A stretch of DNA of 21,837 nt from Phycisphaeraceae bacterium (GTDB taxonomy: Bacteria; Planctomycetota; Phycisphaerae; Phycisphaerales; Phycisphaeraceae): positions 1 to 21,837 of the forward strand of contig JADZET010000204.1 in assembly GCA_020850375.1 (NCBI GenBank), given 5' to 3'. Numbering within the stretch: position 1 is the first letter of the stretch; each line of letters begins with the position of its first letter. Below are positions 13,855-21,562 of this stretch, one piece after another. The notes below the pieces were generated by a model. It was given only the letters and a program-made list of their open reading frames with translations. It was not told the DNA's origin and searched no databases. Position numbers and translations under genes: made by a program.

Positions 13855-14676
13855 CTACACCTTCGCCCCCGCCGCGCCCTCGCCGACGCTGAACGTCCTC
13901 TGCCCGCAGTCCACCCCCAACGGCTTGACCAGGTGCACCTCCAGGTGCGCGTCCCCGTCGAGCTTTTCCAGCACCCCGTCGTGGATCGCCCAGCTCCGCC
14001 CGTAGGGCGAATCCGCCCCCCCCGCCCCCGTCCCCCGGAACGGCGTCGACCCGTCCATCGCCCCCGCCAACGCTCCCCCCGGACCGAACGCCTTGTTGAT
14101 CTGCACCATCCGGCTGTACCCCGTCAGGTACCCGAACCCGTAATTCTCATACATCAGCGTGCTGTGATACGTCAACGGCTCGAGGTTGATCGCCACGTAC
14201 CCCAGCTTCTTCCCCAGATCCTCCAGCCGCGCCAGCAGCTCGTGCAGCATGCGTAACCCCGGCCGGACCTGGCAAGGCCCCAACCCCGCCCGCATCGCCG
14301 CCAGCTCCTCCGGGATGTTCCGCGCCGCCGTGTCCAGCAGGTTCATCCGCCCCTGCTCGTCCACGTCGATGTTGTAACGTCGGCTGCGCAGGTCATTGAT
14401 CACCACGAAGCTCAGCTCCAACTGATTCGCCCCCAGATCATCCAGGTCCAGGCTCAGCGCATAATCCCCCCCGACCCGATCCGCCGGCGCCCGCAGGTGC
14501 GCGTCCGCCCGTCCCGCCGTCGCCACCACCGTAAACGTCCTCGGATTCTCCGGCCCGCCCGACAGATGCATCGGGTCGAACTCCGCCAGGTACTCCCACA
14601 TCCGCGCCGGGATCACCTCCGCGTAAACCCGCCTCACCACCGCCGGGTCCAACTGATTGAGCTTCGACAGGCTCAT
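13855..14676 (-). CDS. unrecognised 273-residue protein
   Basis: No family is recognised with confidence. The protein starts at ATG 14676 (MSLSKLNQLDPAVVRRVYAE) and has no signal peptide or membrane segment, so it should be cytosolic. Base use is like its neighbours, with strong C bias at third codon positions, so it is a real gene. The central part alternates beta and helix (LELSFVVINDLRSRRYNIDV, about 86-105). The segment YVAINLEPLTYHSTLMYENY (160-179) followed by GFGYLTGYSRM resembles the end of an acetyltransferase (GNAT) fold, where a Tyr and an E/N-x-x-G-F phrase are common. A Gly/Ala-rich loop (198-225) and a short beta-rich tail follow. A GNAT-like assignment is only a suggestion. It converges on the PilZ pair and is divergent from sppA. 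Confidence 0.75.
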   Translation of the reverse strand: MSLSKLNQLDPAVVRRVYAEVIPARMWEYLAEFDPMHLSGGPENPRTFTVVATAGRADAHLRAPADRVGGDYALSLDLDDLGANQLELSFVVINDLRSRRYNIDVDEQGRMNLLDTAARNIPEELAAMRAGLGPCQVRPGLRMLHELLARLEDLGKKLGYVAINLEPLTYHSTLMYENYGFGYLTGYSRMVQINKAFGPGGALAGAMDGSTPFRGTGAGGADSPYGRSWAIHDGVLEKLDGDAHLEVHLVKPLGVDCGQRTFSVGEGAAGAKV

Positions 14677-14900
14677 GGGCTGCCACGCCGCAAGAAGGGG
14701 GGTAGCGTCGGCTCACCGCCGACCGCGCCGCTACCGGATTGATCGGGCCGCCGACCGGACCCACTGAAAGGTTCTCGTTTATCTTAGTGCCCATCGCTCC
14801 CCCCGCCAGGACGATTTCCCCCTCGCAGCTTATGCTTGGGCAGTCGCTGGCAAGCACCCATCCTCCCCCGCCATCGCACGCACGCCCGAGGAGTCACCCC

Positions 14901-16805
14901 ATGCCCGCCACACCCCGCACCCTCGTCCCCGCGCGATGGCTCCTCCTGCTCGCCATGGCCCTTCCTTCCCTCACCCGCGCCCAGACCACCGACCCCGCCG
15001 TCACCGAACCCGCCGCCACCCAGCCCGCCGACACCGAATCCACCGGCGATTTCGTCGGCTGGCTCGAGATCGCCGGCCGACTCCGCGACGGCGACCGCCC
15101 CGTCGCCTGGGTCCCCGCCGAGGACGACGAGCCCACCCTCACCCGCGTCCTACGCCAGCTCCACACCGTCGCCACCGACCCCGCCTACCGCGGCGTCGTC
15201 ATCTACCTCGACGACGCACAGCTCACCCTCAACCAGGTCCAGCAGATCTCCGCCGCCATCGACCGCGCCCGCGCCGCCGGCAAACCCATCCTCACCTTCG
15301 CCGAGTCCTACTCCCTCACCTCCTACCTCCTCGCCTGCTCCGCCGACCGCATCCTCCTCCAGCACAAGGGCCTCCTCATCCTCGAGTCCCTCGGCGTCGA
15401 GGAGATGTACCTCCTGGGACTGCTCGACAAGATCGGCCTCAAGGCCGACATGCTCCAGGTCGGCCGCTACAAGGGCGCCATGGACCCCTACACCCGCTCC
15501 ACCCCCAGCCCCGAGTGGAACGAGAACTTCGACCACCTCCTCGACGACCTCTACGACCAGATCCTCCACGTCGTCACCTCCCGACGCCAGATGTCCGTCG
15601 CCGACTTCAACCAGGCCCTCACCGACGTCTGGTCCATGCAGGACCAGGACTACCTCAAGGCCGGACTCGTCGACGAGCTGACCGACCGCGACATGGTCGG
15701 CGCCACCTCCACCGCCTTCGGCGACGACTTTTCCTGGGACCGCTCCATGGGCTACGGCGAGAACACCCGCCTCGACGCCTCCAACCCCTTCGCCCTGTTC
15801 CAGATGCTCCTCCAGCGCGGACGCGAACGCATCACCCGCGACTCGATCATGGTCCTCCACGCCCAGGGCCCGATCATGTCCGGCCAAAGCGTCTCCGACG
15901 GCTTGCTCGCTCCCCCCCAGCACGCCGGCGTCTTCATCGACGCCGCCATCGGCAGCAAGACCATGCTCAAGATCCTCGGCGACGCACAGGACGAGCCACG
16001 CGTCAAGGGCGTCGTCATCGCCCTCGACTCCCCCGGCGGCTCCGCCCTCGCCAGCGAAGTCATCTGGCAGGCCGTCCGCGCCACCGCCCGCACCAAGCCC
16101 CTCTACGTCTCCGTCGGCCGCATGGCCGCCAGCGGCGGATACTACATCGCCTCCGCCGGACAGCAGATCTACGTCCTCGACGGCAGCATCCTCGGCTCCA
16201 TCGGCGTCGTCGGCGGAAAGCTCGTCCTCGGCGGCCTCTACGACAAGCTCGGCCTAAGCATCCACCGCCGCTCCCGTGGCCCACTCGGCGACATGTTCAA
16301 CTCCGTCGAGCCCTTCACCGAGCCCCAACGCGCCGCCCTCCTCAAAGCCTTCGAGAACACCTACCACACCTTCACCGACCGCGTCCTGACCGGCCGAGGA
16401 CAACGCCTCACCGACCTCTCCGCCGTCGGCGAGGGCCGACTCTTCACCGGCCGCCAGGCCGTCGCCAACGGCATGGCCGACAAGATCGGCGGACTCGATC
16501 AGGCCGTCGCCGACATGGCCCAAGAGCTCGGCCTCAAGCAGGGCCAATACGACGTCATCGACCGCCCCGGCCCCCTCACCTTGCCCGAGTACCTCGACCG
16601 CCTCTTCGGCGTCATGGCCCCCGGCCAGCTCGCCACCCCCCTGACCTCCCTCGACCCCCAGCAGCAAGCCGTCCTCGCCGCCGCCCGCGCCGCCATGGGA
16701 CCCCAACGCTGGGCCTCCGCCGCCCAAGTCCTCACCGCCCTCCTCCAACTCCAACACGAACACACCCTCCTGATCACCCCCAACGCCCTGGACATCACCC
16801 CCTAA
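14901..16805 (+). CDS. sppA: signal peptide peptidase SppA, 67-kDa (double-domain) type
   Basis: SppA degrades leftover signal peptides in the membrane with a Ser-Lys dyad. The 634-residue protein is close in length to the double-domain E. coli form. A hydrophobic N-terminal segment (12-27, RWLLLLAMALPSLTRA) acts as signal or anchor. The N-terminal domain holds the general base K191 in GRYKGAMDPYTR, and the C-terminal domain holds the nucleophile S411 in GRMAASGGYYIAS, as expected for this architecture. LDSPGGSALASE (375-386) is the oxyanion-region motif. ATG 14901 was chosen because GAGGAG precedes it at normal spacing and the signal segment follows at once; the open frame extends upstream but gives Pro/Ser-rich shadow sequence. 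ispD follows after 28 nt. Confidence 0.93.
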   Translation: MPATPRTLVPARWLLLLAMALPSLTRAQTTDPAVTEPAATQPADTESTGDFVGWLEIAGRLRDGDRPVAWVPAEDDEPTLTRVLRQLHTVATDPAYRGVVIYLDDAQLTLNQVQQISAAIDRARAAGKPILTFAESYSLTSYLLACSADRILLQHKGLLILESLGVEEMYLLGLLDKIGLKADMLQVGRYKGAMDPYTRSTPSPEWNENFDHLLDDLYDQILHVVTSRRQMSVADFNQALTDVWSMQDQDYLKAGLVDELTDRDMVGATSTAFGDDFSWDRSMGYGENTRLDASNPFALFQMLLQRGRERITRDSIMVLHAQGPIMSGQSVSDGLLAPPQHAGVFIDAAIGSKTMLKILGDAQDEPRVKGVVIALDSPGGSALASEVIWQAVRATARTKPLYVSVGRMAASGGYYIASAGQQIYVLDGSILGSIGVVGGKLVLGGLYDKLGLSIHRRSRGPLGDMFNSVEPFTEPQRAALLKAFENTYHTFTDRVLTGRGQRLTDLSAVGEGRLFTGRQAVANGMADKIGGLDQAVADMAQELGLKQGQYDVIDRPGPLTLPEYLDRLFGVMAPGQLATPLTSLDPQQQAVLAAARAAMGPQRWASAAQVLTALLQLQHEHTLLITPNALDITP

Positions 16806-16820
16806 CCCCCAGACCCAAGC

Positions 16821-16826
16821 TATCCT
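16821..16826 (+). promoter_or_regulatory. putative -10 element (TATCCT) of ispD
   Basis: TATCCT fits TANNNT and ends 7 nt before the ispD ATG in the short gap after sppA. No Shine-Dalgarno sequence is present in TTCGACC, so an internal leaderless promoter is possible. Confidence 0.4.
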
Positions 16827-16833
16827 TTCGACC

Positions 16834-17679
16834 ATGAAAACCGCCCTGATCATCCCCGCTGCCGGCGCCGGCAAACGCTTCAACGGTGACGGCACGACCA
16901 CCAACAAGGTCGAGCTCGACCTCCTAGGCAAGCCCGTCTTCCAACGCACCATCGACCTGTTCATCCACCGCCCCGAGGTCAGCCAGGTCATCCTCGCCGT
17001 CTCACCCGACGGCTACGACGCCTTCAAATCCCACTGGGGCGCCCAGCTCGGCTTCCTCGGCGTCACCCTCGTCCGCGGCGGCACAGTGGACCGCTGGGAG
17101 ACCGTCCGTAAAGCCCTCGACGCCGTCAAGCCCGACGCCACCCACGTCGCCGTCCACGACGCCGTCCGCCCCCTGACCAGCCCCTCCCTCATCGACCGCG
17201 TCTTCGAGGCCTCCGTCAAACACCCCGCCGTCATCCCGGGGGTCCCCGTCAACGCCACCCTCAAGCGCGTCGAGCCCCTCGCCGTCGAACAAACCACCGC
17301 CCCCGATCCCCTCGACGCCATCCTCGGCCACGCCGGCAAGCCCGCCCCGCTCAAACTCCATCGCGTCGTCCAGACCATCGATCGCGCCGCCCTCATCGAG
17401 GTCCAGACCCCCCAGCTCTTCGAGATCAACCTCCTCCGCCGCGCCTACGCCCAGATCACCGACGGCAAGATCAAGGACCTCTCCTCCATCACCGACGACG
17501 CCGGCCTCGTCGAGCTCCTCGGCCAACCCGTCACCGTCGTCGAGGGCGAGGTCAGCAACCTCAAGATCACCCGTCCCGACGACGCCAGGATGGCCCACGC
17601 CATCCTCACCCTCCGCGAGCAAGCCAAGACCGCCTCCCTCGGCAAGAAGCGTCTCTTCGCCAAGGACGACGACGAGTAG
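16834..17679 (+). CDS. ispD: 2-C-methyl-D-erythritol 4-phosphate cytidylyltransferase
   Basis: IspD makes CDP-methylerythritol from MEP and CTP in the non-mevalonate isoprenoid pathway. Motifs: IIPAAGAGKRF (6-16) with the catalytic Arg, K25 in NKVELDLLGKPV, RWETVRKAL (87-95), VAVHDAVRPL (105-114) and VQTPQLFEI (190-198). Near the C-terminus come DDAGLVE (221-227) and VEGEVSNLKITRPDD (236-250). At 281 residues it exceeds the usual ~230: there is an insert at about 146-180 between the NATLKRV substrate strand and the QTPQLF motif, and a Lys/Asp-rich tail. The core is intact, so activity is expected. ispF is not adjacent. An alpha/beta hydrolase follows after 21 nt. Confidence 0.95.
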   Translation: MKTALIIPAAGAGKRFNGDGTTTNKVELDLLGKPVFQRTIDLFIHRPEVSQVILAVSPDGYDAFKSHWGAQLGFLGVTLVRGGTVDRWETVRKALDAVKPDATHVAVHDAVRPLTSPSLIDRVFEASVKHPAVIPGVPVNATLKRVEPLAVEQTTAPDPLDAILGHAGKPAPLKLHRVVQTIDRAALIEVQTPQLFEINLLRRAYAQITDGKIKDLSSITDDAGLVELLGQPVTVVEGEVSNLKITRPDDARMAHAILTLREQAKTASLGKKRLFAKDDDE

Positions 17680-17688
17680 TACCACGCG

Positions 17689-17694
17689 TAGATT
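17689..17694 (+). promoter_or_regulatory. putative -10 element (TAGATT) of the alpha/beta hydrolase gene
   Basis: TAGATT fits TANNNT and ends 6 nt before the ATG at 17701; the gap is TTTTCC with no Shine-Dalgarno sequence. The same hexamer-to-start spacing is seen at recG and at the kinase-like and M20 genes. Confidence 0.4.
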
Positions 17695-17700
17695 TTTTCC

Positions 17701-18474
17701 ATGCAGCAAATCCCCTTCACCGTCACCCATCACGACATGGCCATCCGCGGCATGAAGACCCTGCCCGACGGCCCCGGCCCCTTCCCCGCCCTGTTGATGC
17801 TCCACGGCCTCGGCGGCAACCGCTCCGAGTGCTACGGCTTCTTCGCCCTGATGTGCGACCACCTCGCCAGGTACGGCTGGGCCACCATCACCTTCAACTT
17901 CCGTTTCACCCCCGACTCCGACGGCCAGTTCAGCGACATGCTCATCTCCGACGAGATCAGCGACGCCGTCCGCATGAGCCACTGGCTCCTCGACCAGCCC
18001 GAACTCGACCCCCGCCGCCTCGCCCTCCTCGGTCAATCCATCGGCGGATTCGTCGCCTCCTGCGCCCTGGCCTCCATCCCGCCCGACCGTTTCCGCACCG
18101 TCATGCTCACCAACCCCACCGACGCCGACAACATCTGCCGCATCGTCGGCGAGTTCCGCACCGACCGCGCCCCCGGCGAGCACTTCCACTTCGGCACCAA
18201 CCGATTGAACCCCCGCTTCGCCCAGAACGCCCGCGCCCAGCGCCCCTTCGACGGCCTGCGCGCCTACCCCGGCCCCGTCCTGCTCGTCCAAGGCGCCAAG
18301 GACGGCGCCGTCTCACCCTGCATTTCTGATCAATTCGCCGACACCCGCCGCCTCGCCGGCCTCCCCGTCGAGCAGGTCCTCATGCCCCACGCCGACCACG
18401 TCTTCAACACCCCCGCCCTCAAACAAGAGCTCTACGAAACCCTCCACGCCTGGCTCACCCGCCAAGTGACCTAA
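17701..18474 (+). CDS. alpha/beta hydrolase (serine esterase/lipase-like)
   Basis: A 257-residue alpha/beta hydrolase with no signal peptide. The oxyanion loop is LLMLHGLGGNRSE (31-43), the nucleophile is S113 in the elbow GQSIGG, the acid is D201 in VQGAKDGAVSP, and the base is H233 in PHADHVFN. All three members of the triad are present in the expected order. A lid of about 40 residues lies between strands 6 and 7 (145-185). The shape resembles cytosolic acyl-ester or dienelactone/BAAT-type hydrolases, but the substrate cannot be told. It lies 21 nt after ispD on the same strand and is followed by a hairpin terminator shared with nuoC. Confidence 0.92.
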   Translation: MQQIPFTVTHHDMAIRGMKTLPDGPGPFPALLMLHGLGGNRSECYGFFALMCDHLARYGWATITFNFRFTPDSDGQFSDMLISDEISDAVRMSHWLLDQPELDPRRLALLGQSIGGFVASCALASIPPDRFRTVMLTNPTDADNICRIVGEFRTDRAPGEHFHFGTNRLNPRFAQNARAQRPFDGLRAYPGPVLLVQGAKDGAVSPCISDQFADTRRLAGLPVEQVLMPHADHVFNTPALKQELYETLHAWLTRQVT

Positions 18475-18491
18475 TCACCCCGCCGCCTTGA

Positions 18492-18525
18492 CCTAAGCCC
18501 AGGCATGGCATGCCTGGGTTCTTCT
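18492..18525 (+). terminator. hairpin terminator after the alpha/beta hydrolase, identical to the copy at 12816
   Basis: The same 10-bp inverted repeat (CCCAGGCATG, G, CATGCCTGGG; 18498-18518) is followed by TTCTTCT. It lies 17 nt after the hydrolase stop and 14 nt before the stop of the converging PEP-CTERM gene, so it may serve both strands. Confidence 0.7.
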
Positions 18526-18538
18526 GTAGTAATGACCA

Positions 18539-20767
18539 TCAAGCCCTCCGCCGCCGCATCATCCCCACCCCCGCCGCCACCAGCACCCCCACCCCCCCCG
18601 GCTCCGGGATCATCAGCCCCCCGACATCCACCCCATTCCCCGCCAAGAACGCCACGAACGGGTTGATGTCCTGCACGTTGATCAGCCCATCCCCGTTAAG
18701 GTCCACCTGCGTCAGGTCGATCTCCGGATGGCTCGCGTGGAACGCCCCCGGGTCCGCCAGCGCCGCCACGAACGGGTTGATGTCCTGCACGTTCACCAGG
18801 TCATCCCCGTTGAAGTCCCCCGCCTTGAAGTAACGCAGGTACCCCGCCTCCCCGTCACCCAGCGACGCCAGACTCAGCATGATCTGCCGTCCCTGCACCG
18901 TCACCGACGCCTCCACCAGCGCATCCTCCTCCGGGATCAGCGTCGCATAAACGCCCGCCCCCTCCAGCGACGTCAGCGTCTGCGCGCCCGACCCGCCCAG
19001 CAGCATGTTGTTCGCCATCCCGCGCAGCAGCAGGGGGGTGATCACGCCCACCTCTCCCGCCCCCACCTGCGGGTCATTCACGCTCTCCTGGCTCAGGTTC
19101 ACCACGATGAGCATGTCCATCCCCGGGAAATCCTGGGCGTACCCGCCCACCCCCGTGTCCACCCGATACACCGCCGCCACCGCGTTCGCCGGTTTCGCGC
19201 CCGTCACCCCCGCCAGCGACGGATCGCTCGCCGTCATATTGAGCAGCCCATAGATGTCCGCCCCGCCCACCAGGTCCGGGATGTAAGGCGTCATCGCCCC
19301 ACCCACCACGAACGGATTCCCATCCACCGGCCCACCCACGCCGAGCAGCGTCTCGACCCCCTCGAGCGTCCCCCCGGATGAGATCTGGATGTTCTGCCCG
19401 AGGATAAACTTCCCGTTCTGCCCCTGGTTCCCTCCGTCCCCTGCCGCGCCGCCGCTGGTGTTCACGTGCGTCCCCGCCACGTCGATCAGCGAGCCTACCA
19501 CGCGCACCGTCCCACCAGCACCGCCGCCGCCCCCGCCTCCCGCCGCGCCATCGCCGCCATACCCCCCATGACCCCCGCTCCCCCCGTTGCCCCCGTCGCC
19601 GCCCGCGCTCCCGTTGCCGCCCAGCCCAGCGGTCCCGCTGCCGCCGCTCGACCCTGTATAGCCACTGCCCCCCGCCTGCCCCGCGCTGCCGCTCGCCGAC
19701 CACGTCGCGCTCTGCCCGCGGAGCTTGCCCAAGACGATCACCTCGATCGCCCCGCCGCCGTTCCCGCCGCCTCCACCCTCGCCCCCGTCCCCGCCATGTC
19801 CCCCGTACCCGCCCTGTCCACCGCCCCCGCCATTGCCCCCGCGCGCCCCGGCCGTGAACAGGCTCGCTTGTTGACCCCCGCCGCCGCCCCCGCCCCCGCC
19901 ACCCGATCCTCCCGCGCCACCGCCGCCACCCGCGCCCCCGCTGCCCCCGCCGCCGCCACCGCCCGCCGTCAGCTCGTTGGTCGTGCTCTGATTCGTCCCT
20001 GCCATCCCCGCGTTCGCCGTCCACGCGCTTGTCCCGTCCTGCCCGAACCCACCGATCCCGCCCACCGACCCGTTCTGACTCGGCGCCCCGCCCGGCCCGC
20101 CCGGCCCGGACGTATTGCTCGACCCCCCGAATCCCCCGTAGGTCTCGTACCCGCCCGAGCCCCCGCTCTCTTCTAACCCATATCCCGCCTGACCCGCGCT
20201 TCCCGCACCGCCGCCCTCGCCCTGATACCCACCCGTCCCTTCCTGTCCTTCCGTCCCTGGCCCGCCCCATCCCCCGCTCCCATACGGCGCCGAGCCCCCC
20301 ACGCCACCGATGCCCCCGGGCCCGCCGTACGCGCCCGATCCGCCCGACGCGCCCAGCCCCGCCACGCCTCCCCCGCCTCCCGCGCCACCGCCCGCCCCGG
20401 CGCTTCCAAGGGTGGCCGATACATTGAAGCTCACCCCGTCGAGCACCGCGTTGTTCCCCACGTAGATCGACAGCGGCCGCTCGCCCTGCCCCGCGATCGT
20501 GTCCCCCGGGCTCAGCACCAAGTCCCCGAAGATCACGAAGCGTGCCACCCCGTCGACCACCGACGCCCCATACCCCACCCCGTTGATCGTCCCATTCTCG
20601 TGGTTCACCCCATCCCCGCTGACCGTCACATTCGTCGTGTCGAACGTGATCACCGCCGCCCCCGTCGGTCCCGGCGTCGCCAACACCCCGATCGCTCCCG
20701 CCATCACCGCCAGCCCGCCGCGCAGGTGCATACCCACCGCCCGCCTGATCTTCGTCATGCTTTTCAT
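18539..20767 (-). CDS. secreted glycine-rich protein with dockerin-like repeats and PEP-CTERM tail
   Basis: A 742-residue exported protein of no named family. It has a signal peptide (about 1-36: positively charged start, LRGGLAVMAGAIGVLA, then TGA-AVITF). A short beta-rich region to about 120 is followed by glycine-rich blocks at about 122-340 and 360-420, made of irregular GG-x-GG units with runs of up to ten glycines. Beyond a further beta region (about 430-630) come two Ca-binding dockerin-like repeats near 651 (DFNGDDLVNVQDINPF) and 689 (DLNGDGLINVQDINPF). The last 23 residues are a PEP-CTERM sorting signal: IPEP, a hydrophobic stretch, then RRRR. The protein is probably processed by an exosortase and fixed at the surface or in the matrix. 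ATG 20767 was preferred over GTG 20809 because AAGGA precedes it by 8 nt. Confidence 0.88.
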   Translation of the reverse strand: MKSMTKIRRAVGMHLRGGLAVMAGAIGVLATPGPTGAAVITFDTTNVTVSGDGVNHENGTINGVGYGASVVDGVARFVIFGDLVLSPGDTIAGQGERPLSIYVGNNAVLDGVSFNVSATLGSAGAGGGAGGGGGVAGLGASGGSGAYGGPGGIGGVGGSAPYGSGGWGGPGTEGQEGTGGYQGEGGGAGSAGQAGYGLEESGGSGGYETYGGFGGSSNTSGPGGPGGAPSQNGSVGGIGGFGQDGTSAWTANAGMAGTNQSTTNELTAGGGGGGGSGGAGGGGGAGGSGGGGGGGGGGQQASLFTAGARGGNGGGGGQGGYGGHGGDGGEGGGGGNGGGAIEVIVLGKLRGQSATWSASGSAGQAGGSGYTGSSGGSGTAGLGGNGSAGGDGGNGGSGGHGGYGGDGAAGGGGGGGAGGTVRVVGSLIDVAGTHVNTSGGAAGDGGNQGQNGKFILGQNIQISSGGTLEGVETLLGVGGPVDGNPFVVGGAMTPYIPDLVGGADIYGLLNMTASDPSLAGVTGAKPANAVAAVYRVDTGVGGYAQDFPGMDMLIVVNLSQESVNDPQVGAGEVGVITPLLLRGMANNMLLGGSGAQTLTSLEGAGVYATLIPEEDALVEASVTVQGRQIMLSLASLGDGEAGYLRYFKAGDFNGDDLVNVQDINPFVAALADPGAFHASHPEIDLTQVDLNGDGLINVQDINPFVAFLAGNGVDVGGLMIPEPGGVGVLVAAGVGMMRRRRA

Positions 20768-20824
20768 GGCCATGGTCCTTGTCCGCAAGAAATGCCGCTC
20801 GTTCGACACTGCCCCCTCTCACTG

Positions 20825-20854
20825 ACACTAACGGACAAATAAGACCGATGTCAA
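20825..20854 (-). promoter_or_regulatory. putative sigma-70-type promoter of the PEP-CTERM gene
   Basis: On the minus strand a perfect TTGACA (-35, 20854-20849) is followed after 18 nt by TAGTGT (-10, 20830-20825). The predicted leader is about 50 nt and carries AAGGA before ATG 20767. It is the best two-box promoter in the window, though the -10 box is weak. Confidence 0.45.
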
Positions 20855-20859
20855 TCCTG

Positions 20860-20883
20860 AATTCCCCTAGCTCTCTAGGAATT
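20860..20883. repeat. imperfect inverted repeat upstream of the PEP-CTERM promoter
   Basis: AATTCCCCTAG-CTCT-CTAGGAATT pairs except for two extra C in the left arm. It lies just upstream of the -35 box of the PEP-CTERM gene and about 20 nt from the terminator of the PilZ gene, so it could be an operator or activator site. Confidence 0.4.
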
Positions 20884-20902
20884 AATCGCTTATGTGCCGA
20901 AA

Positions 20903-20930
20903 CGAAAAAGCCCCGTCATGCGGGGCCTTC
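20903..20930 (-). terminator. Rho-independent terminator of the third PilZ gene
   Basis: On the minus strand GCCCCG-CATGA-CGGGGC is followed at once by TTTTT, 33 nt after the PilZ stop codon. Stem, loop and T-run all fit an intrinsic terminator. Confidence 0.85.
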
Positions 20931-20958
20931 GTTCCTCAAGATTCAGCTCTTTACGCCC

Positions 20959-21339
20959 TCACGCCGCCTTCTTCATCGCCGGCTGGCTCAGGTACCGATT
21001 CAGCCGCTGCCGATCGCTCTCCCGCGTGAATCCCTCGAACGACATCCCCATCCGCATCGGACCGCCGAACTCCCGGTCATCGTGCACCCGCACCACCCGA
21101 CCGCTCGCCTGGAACGTCGTGTGGTGGAACCCCGGCAGCATCGCTCGAACCTCGATCTCCGTCCCCGGCTCCAGCGCCGAGTCCAGCTCGAAACGCATCC
21201 CCGTCTGGCTGATGTCGTAGATGTAGCCGATCCACCGGTAACGTTCATTCCCCTTGGCTCGGACCCGAACTAGCGTGTACATCGCGGGCAAAGCATATCG
21301 CGGTGATTCGCGCCGCTCGGCATTCGTCCGGCCAGCCAT
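20959..21339 (-). CDS. single-domain PilZ protein
   Basis: A 126-residue protein with a complete PilZ pattern. R10-ESP-R14 (ERRESPRYALP) and D42-I-S44-QT-G47 (YIYDISQTGMRFEL) are the c-di-GMP motifs, and MGMSFEGF (about 97-104) is the closing strand. The C-terminal helix ends in MKKAA. It is much closer to the canonical family than the tandem pair at 12995-13756. It starts at ATG 21339 with AGGAG at good spacing and ends before a clear terminator, so it is a single-gene unit. The PEP-CTERM gene lies downstream on the same strand with its own promoter. It is divergent from the partial gene at the right edge. Confidence 0.93.
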   Translation of the reverse strand: MAGRTNAERRESPRYALPAMYTLVRVRAKGNERYRWIGYIYDISQTGMRFELDSALEPGTEIEVRAMLPGFHHTTFQASGRVVRVHDDREFGGPMRMGMSFEGFTRESDRQRLNRYLSQPAMKKAA

Positions 21340-21562
21340 GGTGGCACTCCTAGGCTCGAGGTGGGGGAACGCTCGCGCTTACTCCATCGTCAAGAGCATC
21401 GGGTGGGTTTATGACGTTCAGGAAATTTGGGCCAACAACAACCGTTCTTATGGGTCAAGCCCCCTCGCCAACCGGACCGATAACTACACCAGGTCCGCCG
21501 CGCGATCCGCCTGAACCGCGGTCAGCCGCACGCGACCAAAAACGCAGTGGAAAGACCCCCCG

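Noticed and set aside
14739..14900. In-frame extension upstream of sppA
   Set aside because: The extension is low-complexity Pro/Ser sequence before a good signal peptide and ribosome site at 14901.
17002..18291. 429-codon minus-strand frame over ispD and the hydrolase
   Set aside because: Gly/Val/Glu-rich shadow of two well-supported genes; no domain or start signal.
19466..20176. Plus-strand frame opposite the glycine-rich tract
   Set aside because: Pro/Ala/Arg-rich antisense of GGN codons; no motif.
21254..21514. 86-codon frame at the right end between PilZ and the partial gene
   Set aside because: It overlaps the PilZ gene start in antisense and continues through the gap without codon bias or ribosome site.
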